The notes under the pieces: generated by a model | The model's database searches: none | What the model was told of the DNA's origin: nothing | The model's input: the letters and a program-made list of their open reading frames with translations, nothing else | Program-made: the position numbers and the translations under genes | DNA from: an uncultured Oscillospiraceae bacterium | Lineage (GTDB): Bacteria > Bacillota > Clostridia > Oscillospirales > Oscillospiraceae | NCBI GenBank assembly: GCA_934661135.1 | Contig: CAKUJA010000003.1 | Location: forward strand, 1-45,256 | Reading direction: 5' to 3' | Length of the DNA: 45,256 bases | Shown here: piece by piece, positions 1 through 7,356 of the stretch | Layout: each line of letters starts with the position of its first letter | How positions within the stretch are numbered: position 1 is the first letter of the stretch

Positions 1-457
1 GCTTGCCGTAGATTGCCTGGCGCAGCGCATCAATCCCCTCGCCGGTCTCCGCACTCGTCACAACCACGGGAAAACCGGCCTTTTCATAGATCTGCGCCAG
101 CGGCGCCGCACTGACCAGATCGTCTTTATTGACGCAGAGCAGCGCCGGTACGCCCTGACGCGCCGCAACAGCCAGCACCCGATCGATCAAAAACGGCTCC
201 GTCACTGGAATTGCGCATGACGCCAGCACCACCAGCAGATCAATGTTGGCAACTGCCGGGCGGATGAATTGGTTCCGCCGCAGCAAAATCTGCTCCACAG
301 TGCCGGTCTTGCCCTGCCGCGAAAGCTCAACAAAGTCGCCGACGAGCGGTGTGATCTTTTCACGGCGCATTTTACCGCGCGCACGGCATTCAATCACACC
401 ATCGTCCGTCTGGACATAGTAAAAACCACTCAGTGCCTTGATGATTCTGTCTTTCAT
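1..457 (-). CDS. rsgA: Ribosome small-subunit maturation GTPase RsgA (N-terminal part; runs off the window)
   Basis: The N-terminal 152 or so residues of a circularly permuted GTPase that checks late 30S subunit maturation. The translated start (MKDRIIKALSGFYYV) is the OB-fold domain typical of RsgA. It is followed by the family stretch RPAVANIDLLVVLAS and then by NKDD, the G4 guanine-specificity motif that comes first in the permuted order. The P-loop and zinc domain would lie beyond base 1. The ATG at 457-455 is one base past the stop of the kinase gene, so the two are probably translationally coupled. The order PP2C-PASTA kinase-rsgA is the classic Firmicutes arrangement. Partial only because the window ends. 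Confidence 0.93.
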   Translation of the reverse strand, partial: MKDRIIKALSGFYYVQTDDGVIECRARGKMRREKITPLVGDFVELSRQGKTGTVEQILLRRNQFIRPAVANIDLLVVLASCAIPVTEPFLIDRVLAVAARQGVPALLCVNKDDLVSAAPLAQIYEKAGFPVVVTSAETGEGIDALRQAIYGK

Positions 458-458
458 A

Positions 459-2771
459 TCATCCCACCGTCGTAAAATCCACGAGCTGCGTATCGGCCAG
501 CGTACCGTCGATGTAGATCTCAACGGTCTGCTCTCCTTCGCCCGAGACCTGAATCGGAATCTGGCTGCCGCTGACCGTCCCGGCTTCGACCTCGAACGGC
601 GCAAGCTGCTGCGCGCCGGCGACATAGACTGTCACCGTATGTGTCCGGCCATCGGCGGGCATCGTCACATAGATCACCTTGTCGTTCGTTGTTTTCACCG
701 CGTTGACCACAACCTCGATCATCGGTGAGTTTGCGCTTGCGGTATCCTCGCCGAGCGTATTCGTGATCTTACAGAAATAATAGAACGTTCCGGCCTTGCT
801 GGTATTCACGGCGCAGGTATCATTATTCTCCGCACTGCGCGACACAAGCGACGCATCATCGATGCTGCCCGTCTGTGAAACGTACCATGCGTAGCTCAGC
901 GTGCCGCTGTCCGACGTCTCCGCGACGATCTGAAGCGTCAATACCGCATTCTGGTTGACCGTTGCATCCGAGGAATAGCTGCGCACAAACGGCGTGCGTG
1001 CCTGCGTCGGCCCCTTGGAGACCTGCAGGTTGATAACCGTTCCAGCCTTGACCTGTTCACCCGCATCGACACTCTGATAGGTCACAGTGTCCTTCGGCAG
1101 ATCGCTCTCGACATAGCGCACAAGTCCCTGCCCGAGTCCGGCCGCCTTAATCGCTTCGAGCGCTTTATCCACATTTTCGCCCTGAAGTGCCGGGGCTTCG
1201 ACAAGCTCCACGCCCGCACCCGAGCTGACCGTCAGCGTCACGGTCTGACCTGCGGAGAGCGTCTCACCTCCGGCCGGATCGGTTGAAATCACGTAGCCAT
1301 CCGTCACCGTCGTGCTCGCCTCATAGACAATCGCCAGCTCCACATCGACCGACAATGCGTCCAGACTCGTCCGTGCCGCCTGAAGCGACTCGTTGACGAG
1401 ATTCGGCATTGTATCGCTGCCCATACCGGCACTGACCGTCAGGCTGATCGTCGTTCCCGCCTTCACGGTGCGGTCTGCATCCGGCGTCTGGCTGATGACG
1501 TAGCCATACGCAACAGTATCGCTCGTTCGCCAGTCGCCGACCTCAATTTTGAAGTTCGGATACTGCGAAGCGTCGATATTCTCGTAATACTGACCGACGA
1601 GCTTCGGCACCACGGCGTCCTTTGTCGTTGCAAAAAGATCGGAAAGATAGGAATACAGGAAATAGCCGATTCCGCAGAGCGCCAACACAATACAGACAAT
1701 ACCGGCAATCACGGCAATGCGGCTGCCGCGTTTTTCCGGTGTTTCATTGCGCTCTGACTGCGGCTGGCGTTGCGGCTGGCCTTGCGGCACAGACGGACGC
1801 CGCTCCTGCCTGTTTGCGGCTGCCGCTTTTTTTGCGCGGCTTTTTGCGGCACCGATGCCGAGACTTTGCGGCAGATAGTCCGGATCATGGAGCAGGCGCT
1901 CCATGTCGATGCCGCCGCGACGCTGCGTGAAGTCGAACGTTGTATTCGGGTCCTTGCGGAATTCTTCGAGATCCGCGAGCATCTGTGTCGCGCTCGGGTA
2001 GCGCTTGGAAAGATCCGCTGTCATCGCGTGCATCGTAATCTGCTCCAAGCCCAGCGGAATTGACGGATTCAACTCCTGCGGCATGACCGGCGTCGCGTTG
2101 ATATGCTGGATGGCAACCGAAACCGGCGTATCGCCGTCGAACGGCGGACGCCCGGTCAGCATCTCATACATCACCACGCCAAGCGAATAGAGGTCGGTTC
2201 GCTCGTCGACGTGCGCTCCCTTCGCCTGCTCCGGCGAAATATAGTGCACCGAGCCGAGCGCTTCGCGCGTCAGCGTATTCTGCGCCGAGGAAATGCGCGC
2301 AATGCCGAAGTCGGCAACCTTCACGCTGCCGTCCTTCAGGATCATAATGTTGTGCGGCTTGATGTCGCGGTGGATGATCCCGCGCGAGTGCGCGTGCTCA
2401 AGCGCCTTGGCAATCTGCGTGGCAAAATGCAGCGCTTCACGCCAGTTGAGCTGCCCCTTCTGCTCCATATACTGCTTGAGCGTAATACCGTCGATCAGCT
2501 CCATGACGATATAGTCCAGACCGTCGGAGTGCGCGACATCGTAGACGCTGACAATATTCGGGTGCGACAGCATCGCAACCGCCTGCGACTCGGCATAGAA
2601 CCGCCGGCGGAATTCCTCGTCCTGCGAAAGCTCCTGCTTGAGCGCCTTGATGGCAACCAAGCGGTTCAGGCGGTTGCAGCGCGCCTTGTAGACTACGGCC
2701 ATGCCGCCCACACCGATCACTTCGAGGATTTCATATCGATTATCTAATAGCTTTCCTATGTATTGATCCAT
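459..2771 (-). CDS. prkC: PASTA-domain Ser/Thr protein kinase (PrkC/Stk type)
   Basis: Membrane Ser/Thr kinase that senses peptidoglycan fragments or lipid II and phosphorylates cell-wall, division and translation factors. From the ATG at 2771 (good AAGGAG site) it is 770 residues. The Hanks kinase domain spans about 13-270, with lysine 42, catalytic loop HRDIKPHN at 134-141 and DFG at 154-156. A basic, Gln/Pro-rich juxtamembrane stretch follows, then one membrane helix at about 352-376 and three PASTA repeats to roughly residue 600. The last 170 or so residues are not PASTA: they read as beta-rich Ig-like segments, an extra extracellular module. A longer frame reaching 2870 would overlap the phosphatase gene and lacks a ribosome site. 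The partner phosphatase is immediately upstream. Confidence 0.96.
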   Translation of the reverse strand: MDQYIGKLLDNRYEILEVIGVGGMAVVYKARCNRLNRLVAIKALKQELSQDEEFRRRFYAESQAVAMLSHPNIVSVYDVAHSDGLDYIVMELIDGITLKQYMEQKGQLNWREALHFATQIAKALEHAHSRGIIHRDIKPHNIMILKDGSVKVADFGIARISSAQNTLTREALGSVHYISPEQAKGAHVDERTDLYSLGVVMYEMLTGRPPFDGDTPVSVAIQHINATPVMPQELNPSIPLGLEQITMHAMTADLSKRYPSATQMLADLEEFRKDPNTTFDFTQRRGGIDMERLLHDPDYLPQSLGIGAAKSRAKKAAAANRQERRPSVPQGQPQRQPQSERNETPEKRGSRIAVIAGIVCIVLALCGIGYFLYSYLSDLFATTKDAVVPKLVGQYYENIDASQYPNFKIEVGDWRTSDTVAYGYVISQTPDADRTVKAGTTISLTVSAGMGSDTMPNLVNESLQAARTSLDALSVDVELAIVYEASTTVTDGYVISTDPAGGETLSAGQTVTLTVSSGAGVELVEAPALQGENVDKALEAIKAAGLGQGLVRYVESDLPKDTVTYQSVDAGEQVKAGTVINLQVSKGPTQARTPFVRSYSSDATVNQNAVLTLQIVAETSDSGTLSYAWYVSQTGSIDDASLVSRSAENNDTCAVNTSKAGTFYYFCKITNTLGEDTASANSPMIEVVVNAVKTTNDKVIYVTMPADGRTHTVTVYVAGAQQLAPFEVEAGTVSGSQIPIQVSGEGEQTVEIYIDGTLADTQLVDFTTVG

Positions 2772-2791
2772 AAGGTTAGCTCCTTTTCCTG

Positions 2792-3523
2792 TTAACACTG
2801 TGCCAGAACGACCGTGACATTGTCCGGCGCGCCGCGATTTTTCGCAATGCTGAGCAGACGCTTGCAGCAATCGCTCCGGCGCACACCGTGCGCCACCTCA
2901 AACAGCATCTCCTGATCAGCCATCTCATTGGAGAGTCCATCAGAGCAGAGCATCAGGCAGTCATCGTGCCGAACCGTCAGGTGGTAGAGGTCGCCCTCCA
3001 CGGACTCCTCCGTGCCAACGGCGCGGGTAATCACGTTTTTCCCCGGATGTGTCTTTGCCTGCTCCTGTGTCAGCTCCCCACGCTCAACCATATAGGCCAC
3101 AATGGAATGGTCACGCGTGATGAGGTCAACGCCGTGGCTGGAAAAATGGTAAGCGCGGCTGTCGCCCACGTTGATGACCGTCACGTCATCCTTGACCACA
3201 TAGGCCGCGACGAGCGTTGTGCCCATGCCGTGGAATTCCTCGCTCAACTGCGACTGATCGTAGACGGCCTGATTTGCAAGCTGCAGCGCGCTTTTCAGCA
3301 TCGCATCCACTGCCTCGCGGTTCATCCCCTGCTTCTGGCTTCGGCGCACCTCCTCCGAGAACACCTCGGCCGCCAGTGAGCTGGCCACATTCCCGGCTCT
3401 CGCGCCGCCCATACCGTCACACACAATCAGCAGCGTCCGCTCCCGACCAAAGCTGACCACGGCATACGCATCCTGATTCTGTTCCCGGATATTGCCGGGG
3501 TCTGTGATCGCCCATGTCTGCAT
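2792..3523 (-). CDS. PP2C-family protein Ser/Thr phosphatase (Stp/PrpC type)
   Basis: Metal-dependent phosphatase that reverses phosphorylation by the PASTA kinase encoded 20 bases downstream. Its 243 residues are the usual length for bacterial stand-alone PP2C enzymes. The metal-binding signatures are visible: the N-terminal NIREQNQDAY, VCDGMGG near residue 35, the CSDGLSNE motif in the second half and the closing GAPDNVTVV aspartate. There is no signal peptide or membrane segment, so it acts in the cytoplasm. A strong AAGGAGG site precedes the ATG at 3523. Family called prpC or stp in relatives. Confidence 0.95.
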   Translation of the reverse strand: MQTWAITDPGNIREQNQDAYAVVSFGRERTLLIVCDGMGGARAGNVASSLAAEVFSEEVRRSQKQGMNREAVDAMLKSALQLANQAVYDQSQLSEEFHGMGTTLVAAYVVKDDVTVINVGDSRAYHFSSHGVDLITRDHSIVAYMVERGELTQEQAKTHPGKNVITRAVGTEESVEGDLYHLTVRHDDCLMLCSDGLSNEMADQEMLFEVAHGVRRSDCCKRLLSIAKNRGAPDNVTVVLAQC

Positions 3524-3574
3524 ACCGTGTCCTCCTTTTTAACGTATCTCTTTTCCATTGACTGCGCAGAAACA

Positions 3575-4609
3575 TCAGCCTTGGGTTCCTTCATACTTCC
3601 GCCGTAGCTGCCCGCACGACGCGTCAATATCGCTGCCAAGCGTCCGGCGCACCGTCGCAGTGACGCCGTGCTCCTCCAAAATCTTTTGAAACCGTGCAAT
3701 CGCCTGCCGGGAGCTACACCGCAGGCCGCTCTCAGCAACGTTATTCAGCGGGATCATATTGACGTGCGCCTGCATTCCGTGCAGCTTTTTGGCCAGCAGC
3801 TCCGCCTGCTCCGGCGAATCACTCACGCCGTCGATCATCGTATACTCAAAAGACACGCGCCGGCCTGTCTTTTCAAAATACGCGCGGCACGCCGCCAGCA
3901 GCTCCTCCACCGGCCAGCGCTTGTTCACCGGCATAATCTTGTTTCTCGATTCATTGTCCGGCGAATGCAGTGAAACCGAGAGCGTCAACTGCAAATTCCG
4001 CTCCGCGAGCTTTTCGATCTTGTCCACCAGTCCGCACGTCGACAGGCTGATGTGCCGCATCCCGATATTCAGTCCGTCCGGACTGTTCACAAGCTCCAAA
4101 AAACGCATGACCGCGTCAAAATTGTCCAGCGGCTCTCCAATCCCCATCAGGACGATGTTGGAGAGTTGCAGGCCGGAATCCTTCTGCGAAAAGAGAACCT
4201 GATCGAGCAGCTCCGCCGGCGTCAGCCGCCGAACCAGTCCGCCGAGTGTCGACGCGCAGAACTTGCAGCCCATCGGACAGCCAACCTCCGACGAAATACA
4301 GATCGTATTTCCGTGGTGGTACTGCATCACAACCGATTCCACGCAGTTGCCGTCGCCAAGCTGCCAGAGATATTTGATCGTCCCGTCGAGCTTCGACACC
4401 TGCTTGCGCGCAATACGCGGCTGCGTGATGTAATAGCGCGCAGCCAGCGTTTCACGCAGCGGCTTCGACAGGTTGGTCATTTCCTCGAAGCTCGCCGCGC
4501 CGCGGTGCAGCCACGTAAAGACCTGCTTTGCCCGGAATGTCGGCTGCCCCAGCTCCGAAAACGCGGCTTGCATTTCCGCCATCGTCATGGACTTTAAATC
4601 TTGCTTCAT
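3575..4609 (-). CDS. rlmN: Dual-specificity 23S rRNA/tRNA adenine-C2 methyltransferase RlmN
   Basis: Radical-SAM enzyme that methylates C2 of A2503 in 23S rRNA and A37 of some tRNAs. The 344 residues match the family. The radical-SAM cluster motif CPMGCKFC has cysteines at 111, 115 and 118. The family block MGIGEPLDNFDAV follows, and a C-terminal cysteine in DIDASCGQLRRKY is the expected methyl-carrying residue. The start ATG overlaps the rsmB stop in an ATGA arrangement, with GAGGAG just upstream inside rsmB, so the two are coupled. It is an RlmN rather than a Cfr by length and context. Confidence 0.97.
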   Translation of the reverse strand: MKQDLKSMTMAEMQAAFSELGQPTFRAKQVFTWLHRGAASFEEMTNLSKPLRETLAARYYITQPRIARKQVSKLDGTIKYLWQLGDGNCVESVVMQYHHGNTICISSEVGCPMGCKFCASTLGGLVRRLTPAELLDQVLFSQKDSGLQLSNIVLMGIGEPLDNFDAVMRFLELVNSPDGLNIGMRHISLSTCGLVDKIEKLAERNLQLTLSVSLHSPDNESRNKIMPVNKRWPVEELLAACRAYFEKTGRRVSFEYTMIDGVSDSPEQAELLAKKLHGMQAHVNMIPLNNVAESGLRCSSRQAIARFQKILEEHGVTATVRRTLGSDIDASCGQLRRKYEGTQG

Positions 4610-5910
4610 CCGATTCTCCTCAGTTTTCCAATGAAAAAGCCGTCTGTGGCGCTGCGCTGCGGCAGCAGAGTCGCCATCGCAGTATCCGTGACGCCGGAAC
4701 CTGCCGGCAGCGTGAAGCGCTCCGGCTGAAACTCCGGGTGTGCTGCCAAAAACGCTTCCAGAATGTGCTCATTTTCGCGCTTTAATACCGTGCACGTGCT
4801 GTAAAGCAGCGTCCCGCCCGGCTTCACATAGCGGCAGACCGTCTCCAAAATCGCGGTCTGTACGCGCGGTAACCCGGCAAGCTGCGCCGCGTCCTTATAG
4901 CGAATGTCCGGCTTTTTGCGGATGACTCCAAGGCCGGAGCACGGCACGTCCGCAATCACCACGTCCATTGCCTGCTCCCACTCCGGACAAAATACCGTCG
5001 CATCCTGCTGCTGCGCATGAAGAATTGAAATTCCCAGACGTGCAGCGCCAGCCTCGATCAGTGCGATCTTATGCGCGTGCAGATCGCACGAGGTAATGTC
5101 CCCCCGGTTCTGCATCGCAATCGCAGCGGCAAAGCTCTTGCCGCCCGGCGCGGCGCAGCAGTCGAGCACACGCATCCCGGGCTCTACGCCCGAGGCCAGC
5201 GCCGCGGCGCGTGCCGCCGCATCCTGCACGTAGACAAGGCCGGTCTCAAACGCCGCAAGTCCCCGCAGGTCTCCGGTGCCGCGCACCAGATAGCAGCCGG
5301 GCAGCCATGGATGGCGCTCCCAAGCAATTTGCTTCTCGTCAAGCTCCTCCAATAGCGTCTGCTCGCTTCCGCGCAGCGGATTCCACTGCAAGACCGTCTC
5401 CGGCGCTTCGTTGTTCGCGCGTAAAAAGGCTTCGGTTTCCGCGCCAAGCGACGCCTGAAGCAGCACAACCAGCTCTGCCGGGTGGCTGTACTTCGTAGCA
5501 AGGTCAGGCGGCTCCGGCAGCGCGTTCTTCCCGCGTGACAAGCTCCGCAGCACGCCGTTCACCAACCCAGATGCGCGCGCGTTCGCGTATTTTTTCGTCT
5601 GCGTGACGGCTTCGTTGACCGCTGCCGCATCCGGCACCTTCTCCAGAAATAGAATCTGATACGCGCCGAGCCGCAGAATATCGAGCACCACCGGCTGCAA
5701 ATCCTTCAGTCTGCCGCGCACAAACCGGCTCAGATAAAAGTCCAGCAGCAGCCGGTTCTGCTCCACGCCGTAGCAAAGGCGGGCGGCCAGCGCCGCGTCG
5801 CGCCGGTCGAGCCGGTCACGCGCCGTATATTCCTTCAATGCGCCGTCGGAAAACGCGCCCTGCCTGCGGCAGGCGATCAAAACCGACAGCGCCGTTGTTC
5901 TAGCTCCCAT
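4606..5910 (-). CDS. rsmB: 16S rRNA cytosine-967 C5-methyltransferase RsmB
   Basis: SAM-dependent methyltransferase that makes m5C967 in 16S rRNA. The 434 residues hold an N-terminal NusB-like RNA-binding domain (about 1-135) and a Rossmann methyltransferase domain. SAM motif I includes CCAAPGGKS at 251-259. The two catalytic cysteines of the m5C family sit in DVPCSG (Cys324) and STCTV (Cys373). The gene starts 6 bases after the fmt stop, behind a GAGGT site, and overlaps rlmN by four bases, so it is inside the same transcript. Confidence 0.97.
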   Translation of the reverse strand: MGARTTALSVLIACRRQGAFSDGALKEYTARDRLDRRDAALAARLCYGVEQNRLLLDFYLSRFVRGRLKDLQPVVLDILRLGAYQILFLEKVPDAAAVNEAVTQTKKYANARASGLVNGVLRSLSRGKNALPEPPDLATKYSHPAELVVLLQASLGAETEAFLRANNEAPETVLQWNPLRGSEQTLLEELDEKQIAWERHPWLPGCYLVRGTGDLRGLAAFETGLVYVQDAAARAAALASGVEPGMRVLDCCAAPGGKSFAAAIAMQNRGDITSCDLHAHKIALIEAGAARLGISILHAQQQDATVFCPEWEQAMDVVIADVPCSGLGVIRKKPDIRYKDAAQLAGLPRVQTAILETVCRYVKPGGTLLYSTCTVLKRENEHILEAFLAAHPEFQPERFTLPAGSGVTDTAMATLLPQRSATDGFFIGKLRRIG

Positions 5911-5916
5911 CGTACC

Positions 5917-6834
5917 TCAAATTGTGATCGGATGGCCGCGGAAATAGTCGGCGGCCGCCATTCTTTTTCCGCCCTCGGCCTGCAATTCCCGAATGACCAG
6001 CACCTCTCCACCGCCGCAGACCACTTCAAGTCCCTGCTTTGTCAGCGCGACCAAGGTTCCCGGCGTCTGCTCCGAGGTTGTGCCGGTTTTCTCCACGCGG
6101 TAAATCTTAAACTTCTTTCCCTGAATCTCCGTCGTGGCCACCGGCCACGGAATCAGTCCACGCACCTGATCGATGACATAGCGGGCGCACTGCGTCCAGT
6201 CGATCGGACTCAAGCTCTTGCTCAGCATCGGCGCATACGTCGCCTTCGCATTATCCTGCGGTGTACGCTGCACCGTCCCGGCTTCGATGGCACGCACGGT
6301 GTCGCACGCCAGATCGCCGGCGATTTCGGCCAGCCGCGCCATCAGCTCGCTGCTCGTTTCCATCGGGTCGATCGGGGTCTTGCGGATCTCGATGACGTCG
6401 CCCTCATCCATCCCAGCCGTCAGATACATCGCGCTCACGCCGGTCTCGTCGCAGTGGTTCAAAATCGACCACTGCACCGGCCCCGCACCGCGCAGCTCCG
6501 GCAGGATGCTCGCGTGCATATTGATGCAGCCGTATTTCGGAATGTCGAGCACGCGCTGCGGCAGAATCTTGCCATAGGCCACGACCACGATCAGGTCGGG
6601 CGCAAGCGTGCGGAGCTGCTCCACAACCGCGTCGTCTCGGAACGAGACCGGCTGGATGACCGGCAGGCCGACTGACTGCGCATACTGCTTGACCTCCGAT
6701 GGGATCAGCTTCATGCCGCGGTTTTTCGGCGTGTCGGGTTTGGTGTAGACTGCGGCAATTTCAAAACCGCTGGTATAGAGCTTTTCCAGGCAGACCCGCG
6801 CGATGTCGGGTGTGCCCATATAGACCAGTTTCAT
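5917..6834 (-). CDS. fmt: Methionyl-tRNA formyltransferase
   Basis: Transfers a formyl group from 10-formyl-tetrahydrofolate to initiator Met-tRNA. The 305 residues have the N-terminal formyltransferase fold, including HASILPELRGAGP at 107-119 with the catalytic histidine, followed by a C-terminal OB-like tRNA-binding domain. It overlaps the def stop by four bases (ATGA). This is the usual def-fmt pairing: one enzyme adds the formyl group and the other removes it from nascent proteins. Confidence 0.97.
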   Translation of the reverse strand: MKLVYMGTPDIARVCLEKLYTSGFEIAAVYTKPDTPKNRGMKLIPSEVKQYAQSVGLPVIQPVSFRDDAVVEQLRTLAPDLIVVVAYGKILPQRVLDIPKYGCINMHASILPELRGAGPVQWSILNHCDETGVSAMYLTAGMDEGDVIEIRKTPIDPMETSSELMARLAEIAGDLACDTVRAIEAGTVQRTPQDNAKATYAPMLSKSLSPIDWTQCARYVIDQVRGLIPWPVATTEIQGKKFKIYRVEKTGTTSEQTPGTLVALTKQGLEVVCGGGEVLVIRELQAEGGKRMAAADYFRGHPITI

Positions 6835-7343
6835 TCGCCGTCCGCCTCCGCTTCATCCTCCTGCTGCTTCATCAGCTCGTCCAGCTCCTCGGCGGTCAGC
6901 ATCTTTTCCGCGATCTCCGTATACATATGGCCGTCCAGATGGTCGATCTCATGCAAAAACGCGCGGGCAAGCAGTTCTTCTCCTTCGTATTCATACCAGT
7001 CGCCGCAGCGATCCTGCGCACGCACCACCGCGTGCATCGGGCGGGTCACGATGCCCCACTTGCCGGGCAGGCTCAGACACCCCTCCACGCCGGTCTGCGT
7101 CTCCTCGCTGACCTCGACGATCTCCGGGTTTACCAGCTCAAGATCCTCCTCGCCGGTGTCGACCACGACCACGCGGCGCAGAATGCCAACCTGCGGACCG
7201 GCAAGGCCAACGCCGTTCGCGTCATGCATCGTCTCAAACATATCGTCCAGCAGTGTCGCCAAATTGTCGTCAAACTTCGTCACAGGGCGGCATTTTTTCG
7301 TCAAAACCGGATCTCCGACCTTCACAATATTCCTCAGCGCCAT
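6831..7343 (-). CDS. def: Peptide deformylase
   Basis: Metalloenzyme that removes the N-formyl group from new proteins at the ribosome. All three family motifs are intact: GVGLAGPQVG (44-53), EGCLSLPG (87-94, metal ligand Cys89) and HEIDHLDG (131-138, ligands His131 and His135, catalytic Glu132). The 170 residues end in an acidic Glu/Asp/Gln-rich tail, which is a little longer than the minimal enzyme. The gene starts 13 bases after priA ends, behind a GAGAGGT site. Confidence 0.97.
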   Translation of the reverse strand: MALRNIVKVGDPVLTKKCRPVTKFDDNLATLLDDMFETMHDANGVGLAGPQVGILRRVVVVDTGEEDLELVNPEIVEVSEETQTGVEGCLSLPGKWGIVTRPMHAVVRAQDRCGDWYEYEGEELLARAFLHEIDHLDGHMYTEIAEKMLTAEELDELMKQQEDEAEADGE

Positions 7344-7356
7344 AGTTCTTTACCTC

